A stretch of 61,600 nucleotides of DNA from Frigoribacterium sp. MEB024. Lineage in GTDB: Bacteria; Actinomycetota; Actinomycetes; Actinomycetales; Microbacteriaceae. Below, one piece after another: positions 32,892 through 42,704 of the stretch. Under the pieces are notes generated by a model. It was not told the origin of the DNA and ran no database searches. It worked only from the letters and a program-made list of their open reading frames with translations. Positions within the stretch are counted from its first letter, which is position 1. Each line of letters opens with the position of its first letter. The stretch is taken from contig NZ_JXQZ01000081.1 in the NCBI RefSeq assembly GCF_000878135.1, positions 1-61,600 on the forward strand, read 5' to 3'. A program made the position numbers and the translations under genes.

Positions 32892-34568
32892 ATGCCCACG
32901 ACAATTCACGCTCCCCGAGAACTCGCCAAGGGCACGCTCCGCGTGATCCCCGTCGGCGGTCTCGGCGAGATCGGCCGCAACATGACGGTCTACGAGATCG
33001 ACGGCAAGCTGCTGATCGTCGACTGTGGCGTGCTCTTCCCCGAAGAGCACCAGCCCGGAGTCGACCTGATCCTTCCCGACTTCTCGCCCATCCGCGATCG
33101 CCTCGACGACATCCTGGCCGTCGTGCTCACGCACGGGCACGAGGACCACATCGGTGCCGTGCCCTACCTGCTGCGCCTCCGCAAGGACATCCCGCTCATC
33201 GGCTCGCAGCTGACGCTCGCGCTGATCGAGGCGAAGCTCAAAGAGCACCGCATCACGCCGTACACCCTCGCCGTCAAAGAGGGCGGGCGTGAGTCGCTCG
33301 GGCCGTACGACCTCGAGTTCATCGCGGTCAACCACTCGATCCCGGACGCCCTCGCGGTCGCCATCCGCACCTCGGCGGGCACCGTGCTCCACACCGGCGA
33401 CTTCAAGATGGACCAGCTGCCGCTCGACGACCGCATCACCGACCTGCGGGCGTTCGCCCGCCTCGGTGAAGAGGGCGTCGACCTGTTCCTGCCCGACTCG
33501 ACGAACGCCGACGTGCCCGGGTTCACCGCGCTCGAGCGGGACATCGGGCCCGTGCTCGACGACGTGATCCGCCGGGCTCCCCGCCGCGTGGTCGTCGCGA
33601 GCTTCTCGAGCCACGTGCACCGCGTCCAGCAGGTGCTCGACGCGGCCCACGCCAACGGCCGCCGTGTCGCCTTCATGGGGCGCTCGATGGTGCGCAACAT
33701 GGGCATCGCCGCCGACCTGGGCTACCTCAAGGTGCCGGACGGCGTCCTGATCGACGCCAAGAAGGCGAAGGACCTTCCCGACGACCGCATCGTCTACATG
33801 AGCACCGGGTCGCAGGGCGAGCCGATGGCCGTCCTCGCCCGCATGGCGAACCTCGAGCACCAGATCGAGATCGGCGCGGACGACACGATCATCCTCGCGT
33901 CGAGCCTGATCCCCGGCAACGAGAACGCGGTCTACCGCGTCATCGACGGCCTTACGAAGCTCGGGGCCAAGGTCGTCCACAAGGGCAACGCCAAGGTGCA
34001 CGTCTCGGGGCACGCCTCCGCCGGCGAGCTGCTGTACTGCTACAACATCCTGCGACCGAAGAACGTCATGCCGGTCCACGGCGAGCACCGTCACCTCTAC
34101 GCCAACGCGGCGCTGGCGGTCCGGACCGGTGTGCCGCAGAAGAACACCATCCTCGGCGAGGACGGCATCGTCGTCGACCTGCGCGACGGCGTCGCCGAGG
34201 TCGTCGGCCAGCTCGACATCGGCTACGTCTACGTCGACGGCTCGACCGTCGGCGAGATCACCGACGCCGATCTGAAGGACCGCCGCATCCTGAGCGAAGA
34301 AGGCTTCATCTCGGTCTTCATCGCCATGGACGCGTCGACGGGCCGTGTCGTCGTCGGGCCCGAGATCCAGTCGCGCGGCTTCGCCGAAGACGAACGGGTG
34401 TTCGACGACGTCAAGCCGAAGATCATCGCAGCCCTCACCGAGGCCGCCGAGAACGGCACACGAGACACGCACGCCTTCAGCCAGGTCGTGCGTCGCACGG
34501 TCGGCCGGTGGGTGAACACGCAGCACCGTCGTCGTCCGATGATCGTGCCGGTGGTCATCAGCGCCTGA
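32892..34568 (+). CDS. rnj: Ribonuclease J
   Basis: 558 residues. Metallo-beta-lactamase/beta-CASP nuclease with 5'-exo- and endonuclease activity in RNA maturation and decay. Zinc motif HGHEDHIG at 81-88, VNHSIPDA near 150, HTGDFKMD near 172, and beta-CASP motifs including STGSQGEP and VSGHAS near 370; a C-terminal RNase J domain follows. ATG is preceded by GAAGGA. The dapA-rnj pair is conserved in Actinobacteria. A strong hairpin ends the unit. Confidence 0.97.
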   Translation: MPTTIHAPRELAKGTLRVIPVGGLGEIGRNMTVYEIDGKLLIVDCGVLFPEEHQPGVDLILPDFSPIRDRLDDILAVVLTHGHEDHIGAVPYLLRLRKDIPLIGSQLTLALIEAKLKEHRITPYTLAVKEGGRESLGPYDLEFIAVNHSIPDALAVAIRTSAGTVLHTGDFKMDQLPLDDRITDLRAFARLGEEGVDLFLPDSTNADVPGFTALERDIGPVLDDVIRRAPRRVVVASFSSHVHRVQQVLDAAHANGRRVAFMGRSMVRNMGIAADLGYLKVPDGVLIDAKKAKDLPDDRIVYMSTGSQGEPMAVLARMANLEHQIEIGADDTIILASSLIPGNENAVYRVIDGLTKLGAKVVHKGNAKVHVSGHASAGELLYCYNILRPKNVMPVHGEHRHLYANAALAVRTGVPQKNTILGEDGIVVDLRDGVAEVVGQLDIGYVYVDGSTVGEITDADLKDRRILSEEGFISVFIAMDASTGRVVVGPEIQSRGFAEDERVFDDVKPKIIAALTEAAENGTRDTHAFSQVVRRTVGRWVNTQHRRRPMIVPVVISA

Positions 34569-34579
34569 GCCACGAGTTC

Positions 34580-34621
34580 ACGACGACGGCCCGCGGGGGA
34601 GACCCGGCGGGCCGTCGTCGT
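34580..34621 (+). terminator. rnj terminator
   Basis: Perfect 15-base arms, ACGACGACGGCCCGC (34580-34594) and its complement (34607-34621), with a 12-base loop. No T tract. Confidence 0.8.
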
Positions 34622-34717
34622 CCCCGGGGCCGGTCCCGGGCCGCCCCGATCCCCGCGGAGGAGATCTCATGCTCCCGATCATCCTCCGGGGTGAGGCGGT
34701 GACGCGCCTGGCCTCGC

Positions 34718-34723
34718 TACGGT
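34718..34723 (+). promoter_or_regulatory. -10 element of the MacA-like operon
   Basis: TACGGT; transcription near 34730 would leave about 30 bases before GTG 34761, which has its own GGGGG site. A GTG at 34722 overlaps the hexamer and is rejected as start. Confidence 0.45.
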
Positions 34724-34760
34724 GACGTCTGACACGTCAGTACATCGACCGGGGGTAGCC

Positions 34761-35783
34761 GTGCGCATCGCCAAAGTCTGGGTCTTCCCGATCCTGCGCA
34801 TCCTGATCTTCGTCGCCATCGCGGCGGCACTCGTCAAGCTCGCGTTCTTCGCGGCCCCGGCTGCCGGTGACGACACCGTCGCCGTCCCGACCGGCGAGCT
34901 CGTCGAGCCGCAGATCGCGGTGGCCGTCGGCACGATCACCAACGACGTGGCCGTCGACGCGACCGTGGTCGCCGACCCGGCGGCTCCCGTGCCCGCGACG
35001 CTCGCGGGCACGGTCACCGGAGTCGACGTCGTCAAGGGGCAGGCGGTCGCCGCGGGCGACCGGCTCGCGACACTCCGGTCCGAGACGCCGCAAGAGCCCC
35101 TCGTGGCCGCCGACGGCACCGTGACCGAGCGCAAGCCGATCGTCAAGACGGCCGTCATCACGGCACCCGTGGCCGGGACGATCACGTCGGTCGCCGTGAT
35201 CAAGGACCAGACGGTCGTCGTGGGTGACGCGGTCGCGCAGGTCGCGCCTCCCACGTTCCACGTGACGGGATCACTCGCCGCGGACCAGCTGTACCGTCTG
35301 GTCAGTCGGCCGGCCGAGGGGTCCGTCGCCATCACGGGGGGGCCGGCGCCGTTCCCGTGCACGGCGCTCACCGTGGGGGGGAGCACCTCGTCGTCCGCGG
35401 GGCCGGACGACGGCGGGGAGGCCGGTGCGCCGACGGGGGACTCGTCGGGACAGAGCGTCTCCTGCGTCGTGCCGGGCGACGTCACCGTGTTCAGCGGACT
35501 CGCCGCCAGGCTGACCATCCCTGCCGGTGTCGCCACCGACGTCCTGACCGTGCCCCTCACGGCTGTGGAGGGCGCGGCGGGCAAGGGCGTCGTCTCGGTC
35601 GTCGGAGCGGACGGCTCCACCGAGAAGCGCGACATCACGCTCGGCATCAACGACGGCACGATCGTCGAGGTCACCGGCGGTCTGGCCGAGGGCGACCTGG
35701 TGCTCGAGTTCGTCCCGGGCGCCGCTGCGGCGCCGCAGGGTGACTGCATCGACCCCGCCACGGGCGCGGACCTCTGCAGCTGA
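34761..35783 (+). CDS. MacA-like efflux adaptor (HlyD family)
   Basis: 340 residues. One membrane segment at about 6-29, then an extracytoplasmic part with two biotinyl-lipoyl-like halves (TLAGTVTGVDVVKGQAVAAGDRL near 73-95 and ITAPVAGTITSVAVIKDQTVVVGDAV near 133-158), and a C-terminal beta domain. A Ser/Gly-rich insert (about 205-235) and four Cys residues are unusual for the family. It should link the MacB-type ATPase/permease encoded next to the outside; there is no outer membrane here, so it may form a short wall-spanning stalk. The TGA overlaps the next ATG. Confidence 0.82.
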   Translation: MRIAKVWVFPILRILIFVAIAAALVKLAFFAAPAAGDDTVAVPTGELVEPQIAVAVGTITNDVAVDATVVADPAAPVPATLAGTVTGVDVVKGQAVAAGDRLATLRSETPQEPLVAADGTVTERKPIVKTAVITAPVAGTITSVAVIKDQTVVVGDAVAQVAPPTFHVTGSLAADQLYRLVSRPAEGSVAITGGPAPFPCTALTVGGSTSSSAGPDDGGEAGAPTGDSSGQSVSCVVPGDVTVFSGLAARLTIPAGVATDVLTVPLTAVEGAAGKGVVSVVGADGSTEKRDITLGINDGTIVEVTGGLAEGDLVLEFVPGAAAAPQGDCIDPATGADLCS

Positions 35784-36544
35784 TGGCTCTGATCAGGCTC
35801 GAGGCGGTCACCAAGACGGTGCCGCTCGCCGACGACCGGACACTGGACATCCTGACGGGCGTCGACCTCGAGGTGGACGCGGGCGAGCACGTCAGCATCG
35901 TGGGGCGTTCGGGGTCGGGCAAGTCGACGTTGCTCAACATCCTTGGTCTCATCGACGAGCCCACCACGGGGACGCACTGGTTCGACGACGTCGACGTGCG
36001 CGCGATCCGGCGCGGTCGGCGCGATCGGCTGAGGGGCGCCCAGGTCGGGTTCATCTTCCAGCAGTTCAACCTGCTGCAAGGGCGCACGGCACTCGAGAAC
36101 GTTATGACCCCGTTGCTCTACTCGTCGGGTGCCGAGTTCTGGCGTCGGCGGTCCATCGCGGGCGAGATGCTGGAGCGCGTGGGTCTCGGTCACCGGGCCG
36201 ACTCCATGCCCCATCGCCTGTCGGGCGGCGAACAGCAGCGCGTGGCGATCGCCCGCTCGCTCGTCCGCCGGCCGCGCGTCATCCTCGCCGACGAACCGAC
36301 CGGTGCGCTCGACGTCGAGACGGGCGCGGGGGTGATGACGCTGCTCGACGGCATCGCGACCGAGAACGAGGCCGCACTGGTGACGATCACCCACGATCTC
36401 GCGGTCGCCGCGCGCGCCTCGAGGCATTACCAGCTCGACGAGGGTGTCCTCTCGGCATCGGCCGACGGAGCTCTCCGGACACCGACGCCGACGTCGTCGC
36501 GCGTCGCGTCGACGTCGTCCCCCCGCGACGAGGTCGACGCGTGA
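35783..36544 (+). CDS. MacB/LolD-type ABC transporter ATP-binding protein
   Basis: 253 residues. Walker A GRSGSGKST at 41-49, Q-loop FIFQQFNLL near 90-98, signature LSGGEQQRV at 146-154, Walker B VILADEP at 166-172, and the GALD D-loop. Belongs to the exporter subfamily that powers FtsX-type permeases by mechanical transmission. Overlaps by one base with the adaptor gene and by four with the permease gene, so the three form one unit. Confidence 0.93.
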   Translation: MALIRLEAVTKTVPLADDRTLDILTGVDLEVDAGEHVSIVGRSGSGKSTLLNILGLIDEPTTGTHWFDDVDVRAIRRGRRDRLRGAQVGFIFQQFNLLQGRTALENVMTPLLYSSGAEFWRRRSIAGEMLERVGLGHRADSMPHRLSGGEQQRVAIARSLVRRPRVILADEPTGALDVETGAGVMTLLDGIATENEAALVTITHDLAVAARASRHYQLDEGVLSASADGALRTPTPTSSRVASTSSPRDEVDA

Positions 36545-37758
36545 GGCGTGTGGTGGCCGACGTGGTGGGGGCATTCGCCGAGGCCTGGGCCGAACTGCGC
36601 GTCAACAAGCTCCGCGTGCTGCTCAGCCTGATCGGGGTGGCCGTCGCCGTCGCGGCCCTGACCGGCGTGGTCGCCCTCGGCGGGCTCGCCGAGCAGTCCT
36701 CCCGCGAGAACGCCGAGCGGTTCGGTGGCCGTCCCGCGAACTACTACGTCAACGCCTATTCCGACGGCGCCACGTCGCCGAGCACCGAGGCGATCGCGGA
36801 CGCCTTCGCCACGACGACGGCACGCTACGGGATCGAGCAGACCAGCCGCGTCGTGTACGGCAATCGAGCCGTCCAGCTGCCGGACGGGGTGACCGAGGTC
36901 GGGGCCGTCACGGTCGACGTCCCCTACGGCGAGATGCACCGGGTCGTCATGACGGAGGGGTCGTGGTTCACGGACGGGGACGCGTCACGTCTCGCGCCGC
37001 CCGTCATCGTCAACGAGGTGCTCTGGCGGCAGCTCGGCTCCCCGCCGTTGTCGTCGCATCCGACCTTGCTGGTCCGGGGGTCGGACTCGGCGACGCTCGT
37101 CGTCACCGGAGTCTCGGCGGCGACCGAGTACGACGGCCCGCAGATGTACCTGCTGCCGATCACCGACTACGACCTCGCCCTGGCGAGCTACGGCGCCGAG
37201 ACCCCGCAGTACGAGATGTGGCTGCCGCCCGAGACCAGCGATGCCCTGAGCGCTCAGGTGGCGTCCGACATGGGGGCGAGCCTCGGCGACGACGTGCAGG
37301 TCGACGTGTCGCGACAGGACTACGCCGCCGGCGGCGACGCCGACCCCTTCGGTCCCATCAAGCTGATCATCACGGGGGTCGGCGTGCTGGTGTTGCTCCT
37401 CGGCGGTCTCGGCCTCGTCAACATCGCGCTCGTGACGGTCCGTCAGCGCATCCGCGAGATCGGCGTGCGTCGGTCCTTCGGGGCCACGGCTCCCCGGGTC
37501 TTCTTCTCGGTCATGCTCGAGAGCGTCGTCGGCACGGTCGTGGCGGGCGCCGCGGGCGTCATGGTGGCCGTCCTCGTCGTCGAGAACCCGACGGTGCAGG
37601 GTTACATCGCCCAGGGTGCCGTCAGCGACCTCCCCCCGTTCCCCGTCGAGGCGGCGCTGATCGGCCTGGCATCGGCAACGGCCATCGGGGCGGTGGCCGG
37701 TCTACTGCCGGCTCTCGTGGCGATCCGTGTCAAAGTGATCGACGCCATCCGCTACTGA
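36541..37758 (+). CDS. MacB/FtsX-type ABC transporter permease
   Basis: 405 residues. First membrane segment near 25-47 (VLLSLIGVAVAVAALTGVVAL), a large external MacB-like domain (about 48-280), then three C-terminal membrane segments with the FtsX motif VTVRQRIREIGVRRSFGA. Works with the adaptor and ATPase as a tripartite exporter of peptides, lipids or antibiotics; no cargo gene is adjacent. GTG start overlaps the ATPase stop (GTGA). Confidence 0.9.
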   Translation: MRRVVADVVGAFAEAWAELRVNKLRVLLSLIGVAVAVAALTGVVALGGLAEQSSRENAERFGGRPANYYVNAYSDGATSPSTEAIADAFATTTARYGIEQTSRVVYGNRAVQLPDGVTEVGAVTVDVPYGEMHRVVMTEGSWFTDGDASRLAPPVIVNEVLWRQLGSPPLSSHPTLLVRGSDSATLVVTGVSAATEYDGPQMYLLPITDYDLALASYGAETPQYEMWLPPETSDALSAQVASDMGASLGDDVQVDVSRQDYAAGGDADPFGPIKLIITGVGVLVLLLGGLGLVNIALVTVRQRIREIGVRRSFGATAPRVFFSVMLESVVGTVVAGAAGVMVAVLVVENPTVQGYIAQGAVSDLPPFPVEAALIGLASATAIGAVAGLLPALVAIRVKVIDAIRY

Positions 37759-37799
37759 CACACACCGGAGCACCTGCGGCCGCTGTCGGTGCTGAGAGG

Positions 37800-37805
37800 T
37801 ACCTT
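37800..37805 (+). promoter_or_regulatory. -10 element of a leaderless promoter (ftsK)
   Basis: TACCTT, seven bases before ATG 37813. An alternative start at 37789 lies upstream of it. Confidence 0.55.
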
Positions 37806-37812
37806 GGAGCCC

Positions 37813-40653
37813 ATGGCCACGCCCACCAAGTCGACCGCGCGCGCGCGCTCGTCGTCGCGAGCGTCGCAGACCTCCGGCGCCACGAAGGCGACCAAGAAGC
37901 TGCCCGCACCCCGCCAGCCCGACCCGGTCCGCGAGGGTCCGGGGCCGTTCGTCGCGGCATGGATGGGGCTCGCGCACCTGACCGGCGGCGCGTTCCGGCT
38001 CCTGGGCAAGGAGTCCTTGGCGAAAGACGAGCGACGGGACGGCGTGCCGTTCCTGCTCGTCCTGCTCGCGATCGCCGGGGCGGTCGTCGAGTGGCTGAAC
38101 CCGACCAGCCCCGTCGCGATCGGATTCGACGCCTACACGTTCGGCGGGCTCGTGGGACGCGTCGCCTACGCCCTGCCGGTCATCATGGTCCTCTTCGCGG
38201 GCTGGCTCTTCCGTCACCCGGCATCCGTTCACGACAACACGCGCATCGGCATCGGACTCGGCCTCTCGATCGTCTCGATCAGTGCGCTGTGCCACATCTT
38301 CGGCGGGCAGCCCGAAGCCGCAGCAGGGCTCCGCGCCCTCGCCACGGGTGGTGGCGTGCTGGGCTGGGTCGTCGCCTCCTGGCTCGTGGCCCTCGCCACC
38401 GAATGGGTCGCGGTCCCTCTGGTGGTCGTCCTGCTGGCGTTCTCGCTGCTGATCATCACCAAGACCCCGCCGAACCGCATTCACCGTCGGCTCGGCGAGC
38501 TCTACTCCTACCTCTTCGGTGAGACGACCTCGGCGGCGGCCGGGGCCGACGGTGATCCCGACCTCGTCGACCTGGCCGAGTCCGAGTCGCTGCCCTGGTG
38601 GCGGCGGAACAAGGATCAGCGCGAGGACGACCCCGCGTACGACACCCCGCTGGTGAAACCGGACGAGTCCTCCTCCACCGACACGCTCGGGCGCCGTCGA
38701 CGGAAGAAGCCCGTCTTCGAGCCGGGCGTGGACGACGGGGGCAGTGCTGCCGCGGCGGGTGCGGCAGGGGCCGCCGCGCCGACGACGGCTCCGACCGACG
38801 TCTTCTCCGCCGACCTCCTCGGCGATCTCGATCGGGCAGAGGACGCCGTCCGTGCCCAGGGGTTCGACGTCCCGTCCGTTCAGCCCACCGCGGCGACCAC
38901 GGTGCTCCCGGTCGTTCCGTCCGAGCCCGTCGGCGAGAGCGACGCAGCGGCCGACTTCCTGGCGGTCGACCCCGACGAGGCTGCACCTCCCTCTCTCGAC
39001 GAGGTCGACGACGGTGCCGAGAGCGCCCCGTATCGTCTCCCGGCCGCCTCGAGTCTGTCGGTGGGCGAGCCCGCGAAGGCGCGCAGCGAGGCGAACGACG
39101 CGATCGTGGCCGCCATCAGCCAAGTGCTCGACCAGTTCAACGTCGACGCCAAGGTGACCGGCCTCAAGCGCGGTCCGACCGTCACGCGTTACGAGATCGA
39201 ACTCGGCCCCGGCGTCAAGGTCGAGCGGGTCACCGCCCTGACCAAGAACCTCGCCTACGCGGTGGCCTCCAACGAGGTACGCATCCTGTCCCCGATCCCC
39301 GGCAAGAGCGCGATCGGCGTCGAGATCCCCAACACCGACAAAGAGATCGTCGCCCTCGGCGACGTCCTGCGGTCCTCAGCGGCGAGCAAGAGCGTCCACC
39401 CGCTGACCATCGGCGTCGGCAAGGACGTCGAGGGCGGCTACGTCGTGGCCAACCTGGCCAAGATGCCGCACCTCCTCGTGGCCGGCGCCACCGGGTCGGG
39501 CAAGTCCAGCTTCATCAACTCGATGATCACCTCGTTGTTGATGCGCGCGAAGCCGACCGACGTCCGCATGGTGCTGATCGACCCCAAGCGGGTCGAGCTC
39601 TCGATCTACGCCGGCGTGCCGCACCTGATCACGCCCATCATCACGAACCCCAAGAAGGCCGCCGAGGCCTTGCAATGGGTCGTCAAAGAGATGGACATGA
39701 GGTACGACGACCTCGCCAGCTTCGGCTTCCGACACATCGACGACTTCAACCGTGCCGTCGTCGGCGGCGAGATCGTCCTCCCCGCCGGCAGTCAGCGCAA
39801 GCTCAAGCCGTACCCCTACCTCCTCGTGGTCGTCGACGAGCTGGCCGACCTCATGATGGTGGCTCCGCGCGACGTCGAGGACAGCATCGTCCGCATCACC
39901 CAGCTCGCCCGTGCCTCCGGAATTCACCTGGTCCTCGCCACGCAACGCCCCTCGGTCGACGTCGTGACCGGACTCATCAAGGCGAACGTCCCCTCCCGGT
40001 TCGCGTTCGCCGTCTCGAGCGTCACCGACTCGCGGGTGATCCTCGACCAGCCCGGGGCCGACAAGCTCATCGGTCAGGGTGACGGGCTGTTCCTCCCCAT
40101 GGGTGCCTCAAAGGCCATGCGCGTCCAGGGCGCCTGGGTGCAAGAGAACGAGATCGCCCAGGTCGTGGCCCACGTCACCCGCCAGGCGCGTCCCGACTAT
40201 CGTCCCGACGTCGCCGCGGTGGTCGAGAAGCGCGAGATCGACGGTGACATCGGTGACGATCTCGAGCTGCTCCTCGCGGCGGCCGAGCTCGTGGTCAGCA
40301 CACAGTTCGGTTCGACGTCGATGCTCCAACGCAAGCTGCGCGTCGGGTTCGCCAAGGCCGGCCGCCTCATGGACCTCATGGAATCGCGCGACATCGTCGG
40401 TCCGTCCGAAGGGTCGAAGGCTCGCGACGTGCTCGTCACGACCGAGCAGCTCCCCGGCGTGCTCGCGAAGCTGCGCGGCGGTGACGCGGCCCCCGAGACC
40501 GGCGCCGGTCGCACCTCCTCGGGTTCGGCCTCCGCCTCGCGGGGCGACGCCGGAGACTACGACGGCGACCCGGTCGAGGCCATGACCCGTGGGTACGCGG
40601 AAGACGACGACGCCGGAAGCGAAGACGCCTGGCACCTGACGGGCAGGGAGTAG
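37813..40653 (+). CDS. ftsK: DNA translocase FtsK
   Basis: 946 residues. Lys/Arg-rich N-terminus, four membrane segments between about 75 and 220, a long acidic/Ala-rich linker (about 240-420), then the motor: alpha domain (about 425-520), ATPase with Walker A GATGSGKS at 558-565 and Walker [11 protein letters not shown] near 675-684, and a C-terminal gamma winged helix (about 815-880) that reads KOPS sites. It clears chromosomes from the septum and assists XerCD. It opens a conserved block ftsK-pgsA-cinA-clgR leading to recA. The pgsA GTG follows after three bases. Confidence 0.97.
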   Translation: MATPTKSTARARSSSRASQTSGATKATKKLPAPRQPDPVREGPGPFVAAWMGLAHLTGGAFRLLGKESLAKDERRDGVPFLLVLLAIAGAVVEWLNPTSPVAIGFDAYTFGGLVGRVAYALPVIMVLFAGWLFRHPASVHDNTRIGIGLGLSIVSISALCHIFGGQPEAAAGLRALATGGGVLGWVVASWLVALATEWVAVPLVVVLLAFSLLIITKTPPNRIHRRLGELYSYLFGETTSAAAGADGDPDLVDLAESESLPWWRRNKDQREDDPAYDTPLVKPDESSSTDTLGRRRRKKPVFEPGVDDGGSAAAAGAAGAAAPTTAPTDVFSADLLGDLDRAEDAVRAQGFDVPSVQPTAATTVLPVVPSEPVGESDAAADFLAVDPDEAAPPSLDEVDDGAESAPYRLPAASSLSVGEPAKARSEANDAIVAAISQVLDQFNVDAKVTGLKRGPTVTRYEIELGPGVKVERVTALTKNLAYAVASNEVRILSPIPGKSAIGVEIPNTDKEIVALGDVLRSSAASKSVHPLTIGVGKDVEGGYVVANLAKMPHLLVAGATGSGKSSFINSMITSLLMRAKPTDVRMVLIDPKRVELSIYAGVPHLITPIITNPKKAAEALQWVVKEMDMRYDDLASFGFRHIDDFNRAVVGGEIVLPAGSQRKLKPYPYLLVVVDELADLMMVAPRDVEDSIVRITQLARASGIHLVLATQRPSVDVVTGLIKANVPSRFAFAVSSVTDSRVILDQPGADKLIGQGDGLFLPMGASKAMRVQGAWVQENEIAQVVAHVTRQARPDYRPDVAAVVEKREIDGDIGDDLELLLAAAELVVSTQFGSTSMLQRKLRVGFAKAGRLMDLMESRDIVGPSEGSKARDVLVTTEQLPGVLAKLRGGDAAPETGAGRTSSGSASASRGDAGDYDGDPVEAMTRGYAEDDDAGSEDAWHLTGRE

Positions 40654-40656
40654 ACC

Positions 40657-41307
40657 GTGAGCCACGACGACGCCGCCGCCCGCCCGCCCGCCCCGCGTTC
40701 GGCCTTCTCGTTCCGCGGACGGGTGGCCTCGAAAGGGCCCGGGCCGGCCAGCACCGCCAACATCGCGAACGTCATCACGGTCGTCCGCATCCTCATGGCC
40801 CCGTTGTTCATCGCCTGGTTGCTGATCGACGACGGGGCGGATGGTTCGCTCCGTGTCTGGGCTGCTGTGTTGTTCGTCGTGGCGATCCTGACCGACAGCC
40901 TCGACGGCATGCTGGCCCGTGGCCTCGACCTCGTGACCGACTTCGGCAAGATCGTCGATCCGATAGCCGACAAGGTGTTGATCGGCGGAGCGCTCGTCTC
41001 GCTCACGATCCTGGGCGAGCTGCCGTGGTGGGTCACCGCTCTCATCCTCGTCCGCGAGGTCGGCATCACCGTCTACCGTTTCGCCGTGCTGCGTGATCGT
41101 GTGATCCCGGCGTCCCGCGGCGGCAAGGTCAAGACGGTGCTGCAAGCGGTCGCGGTCACCCTGGCACTCTTCCCCCTCTGGAACGTCGTCGGCGAAGGCA
41201 TGCACTGGGTCAACGGCGTGCTGATGACCGCGGCAACGGTCGCCACCCTCGTCTCCGGGGCGGACTACATGCGCGTCGCGATGAGGCACGGGCGGGCCGC
41301 CGCGTGA
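40657..41307 (+). CDS. pgsA: CDP-diacylglycerol-glycerol-3-phosphate 3-phosphatidyltransferase
   Basis: 216 residues. The CDP-alcohol phosphotransferase signature is complete: Asp80, Asp83-Gly84, Ala87-Arg88, Gly97, Asp101 and Asp105 within DSLDGMLARG..DFGKIVDPIAD. About five membrane segments. Makes phosphatidylglycerol phosphate, the first step to PG and cardiolipin. It has a 30-residue Pro/Ala-rich N-terminal lead. GTG start three bases after ftsK; its stop overlaps the cinA GTG. Confidence 0.95.
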   Translation: MSHDDAAARPPAPRSAFSFRGRVASKGPGPASTANIANVITVVRILMAPLFIAWLLIDDGADGSLRVWAAVLFVVAILTDSLDGMLARGLDLVTDFGKIVDPIADKVLIGGALVSLTILGELPWWVTALILVREVGITVYRFAVLRDRVIPASRGGKVKTVLQAVAVTLALFPLWNVVGEGMHWVNGVLMTAATVATLVSGADYMRVAMRHGRAAA

Positions 41308-41795
41308 CCACGGCTGCCGACCTCGTGGCCGAGTTGACGAGCAGGGGTCTCACGGTCGCCGTCGCCGAGTCCCTGACCGGCGGCGCCCTGGTCGCCGAGC
41401 TCGTGTCCGTGCCCGGGGCCTCGGCCGTCGTCCTGGGAGGGGTGGTCGCTTACCAGACGGAGCTCAAGCACACGCTGCTCGGCGTCGATGCAGGACTGCT
41501 CGCACGACACGGGCCGGTGCATCCCGACGTGGCCGCGTCCATGGCCGTCGGGGTACGGGACCGGCTGACGACGGGCGGCCACCCGGCCGACATCGGGCTC
41601 GCGACCACCGGCGTCGCCGGCCCCGCCCCCCAGGGCGGACACGCACCGGGAACGGTCTTCGTCGGTCTGGCGGTACCCGGTGACGTCCGCGTCGCCGAGC
41701 TCACGCTCGCGGGCGACCGGCAGGCCATCCGAAACGCCACGGTCTCCGAATCCCTCACAGCACTCGATCGATGGCTGGTCGAGACGAGGGAATAG
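41304..41795 (+). CDS. cinA: CinA family protein (nicotinamide-nucleotide amidohydrolase domain)
   Basis: 163 residues, only the C-terminal CinA (PncC) domain; the MoCF-like N-terminal domain of full CinA is absent. Signature VAESLTGGALVAELVSVPGAS (about 20-40), VVLGGVVAYQTELKHTLLGV and LATTGVAGPAPQGG near 95-108. PncC deamidates NMN, recycling pyridine nucleotides. GTG overlaps the pgsA stop (GTGA). Confidence 0.93.
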   Translation: MTTAADLVAELTSRGLTVAVAESLTGGALVAELVSVPGASAVVLGGVVAYQTELKHTLLGVDAGLLARHGPVHPDVAASMAVGVRDRLTTGGHPADIGLATTGVAGPAPQGGHAPGTVFVGLAVPGDVRVAELTLAGDRQAIRNATVSESLTALDRWLVETRE

Positions 41796-41944
41796 CCGGC
41801 GTTTCGGTCTCGTTACATCTCTCGAGTTCACAACAGGTGCACAGTCCCCGATGGCTACAGTCGTGGTCAGTCGGTCCGAGCACCATCCGCCGTCCCCCAT
41901 CTGCAACCATCCCGTCAGATGGGTCGTCCCCGAAGGAGGGTCCC

Positions 41945-42253
41945 ATGGTCCTGGTACGTCAAGAAATCGGCGACGTCCTTCGCGACTTCCGTCTGCAGAA
42001 GGGTCGCACGCTCCGTCAGGTCGCGAGCAAGGCCAGCGTCGCCCTCGGCTACCTGAGCGAGGTCGAGCGGGGCCAGAAAGAAGCGAGTTCAGAGATCCTC
42101 GCTTCCGTCGCGGACGCCCTCGAGACGCCCATCTCGGTCATCATGCGCGAGGTCGGTGACCGCATGGCCGTCATCGAGGGGCTCAACCCGATCCCCGACA
42201 CCCTTCCGGACGACCTCGTCGCCGAGTTCGACTCCGACCTCGCGGTCCGCTGA
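41945..42253 (+). CDS. clgR: XRE-family helix-turn-helix regulator, ClgR-like
   Basis: 102 residues. DNA-binding region from about 7 to 66: IGDVLRDFRLQKGRTLRQVASKASVALGYLSEVERGQKEASSEILASVADAL. The position after pgsA-cinA and before recA matches ClgR of mycobacteria and corynebacteria, which activates clp protease genes and recA-linked repair genes. ClgR itself is often a Clp substrate; the C-terminal DLAVR here is short and non-polar enough for that, but this is inference. ATG with AAGGAGGG upstream. Confidence 0.85.
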   Translation: MVLVRQEIGDVLRDFRLQKGRTLRQVASKASVALGYLSEVERGQKEASSEILASVADALETPISVIMREVGDRMAVIEGLNPIPDTLPDDLVAEFDSDLAVR

Positions 42254-42269
42254 CCTTCCGTCATCGCCA

Positions 42270-42301
42270 CGAACGCCCCCGGCTCGCGCCGGGGGCGTTC
42301 G
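42270..42301 (+). terminator. clgR terminator
   Basis: Perfect 14-base arms CGAACGCCCCCGGC (42270-42283) and complement (42288-42301) with a TCGC loop. Confidence 0.8.
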
Positions 42302-42311
42302 TCGTCCGGGG

Positions 42312-42317
42312 TACCCT
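42312..42317 (+). promoter_or_regulatory. -10 element of a leaderless promoter (DUF3046 gene)
   Basis: TACCCT, six bases before ATG 42324. Confidence 0.55.
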
Positions 42318-42323
42318 CGTCTG

Positions 42324-42548
42324 ATGCGCAAGAGCGAGTTCGCCCGGGCCGTCGAGGACGAGTTCGGAGAAGCCTACGGTCGGGTGGTCACCCGGGACCT
42401 CGTCATCCAGTCGCTCGGTGACAGGACCGCCGACCAGGCGATCGCGCAGGGGGAATCGCCCCGCGACGTGTGGCTCGCACTCTGCGAGGCCGAGGGCGTC
42501 CCGGAGTCCCGTCGGTACGGTGTCGGGCTGCCCGAGCCGACGAGCTGA
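42324..42548 (+). CDS. DUF3046 domain-containing protein
   Basis: 74 residues, the whole DUF3046 domain: SEFARAVEDEFGEAYGRVVTRDLV, LGDRTADQAIAQGESPRDVWLALCEAEGVP. Homologues sit just upstream of recA in mycobacteria and other Actinobacteria; the function is unknown. Leaderless promoter with TACCCT. Confidence 0.9.
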   Translation: MRKSEFARAVEDEFGEAYGRVVTRDLVIQSLGDRTADQAIAQGESPRDVWLALCEAEGVPESRRYGVGLPEPTS

Positions 42549-42594
42549 GCCGCTGCTCGCTCGGGCGTGTGTTCGACACGCCGGAGGCGATGGG

Positions 42595-42610
42595 TCGAAC
42601 ACGTGTTCGG
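42595..42610. promoter_or_regulatory. LexA box (SOS box) of recA
   Basis: TCGAACACGTGTTCGG matches the actinobacterial consensus TCGAAC-N4-GTTCGA at 11 of the 12 fixed positions; only the last base differs. It covers the expected -35 region of the TAGCGT promoter at 42619. Confidence 0.92.
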
Positions 42611-42618
42611 ACGGGTGG

Positions 42619-42704
42619 TAGCGTCCTCCACAAGGACGTCGACGATCGAGTTCTGCACGTCGGGCAGTCACCGCCACCGCGATGTCGGGGGTGGCCCGTA
42701 GCGT
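42619..42704 (+). promoter_or_regulatory. recA promoter region, two candidate -10 boxes
   Basis: TAGCGT at 42619-42624 next to the LexA box, and a second TAGCGT at 42699-42704. Transcripts would have leaders of about 210 and 130 bases. Mycobacterial recA also has two promoters, one of them LexA-independent; the same arrangement is suggested here. Confidence 0.5.

Noticed and set aside
31132-34526. Two minus-strand frames of about 590 and 712 codons opposite thyX, dapA and rnj
   Set aside because: Antisense to three clear genes; composition is Val/Asp/Gly/Arg shadow-like with no family resemblance.
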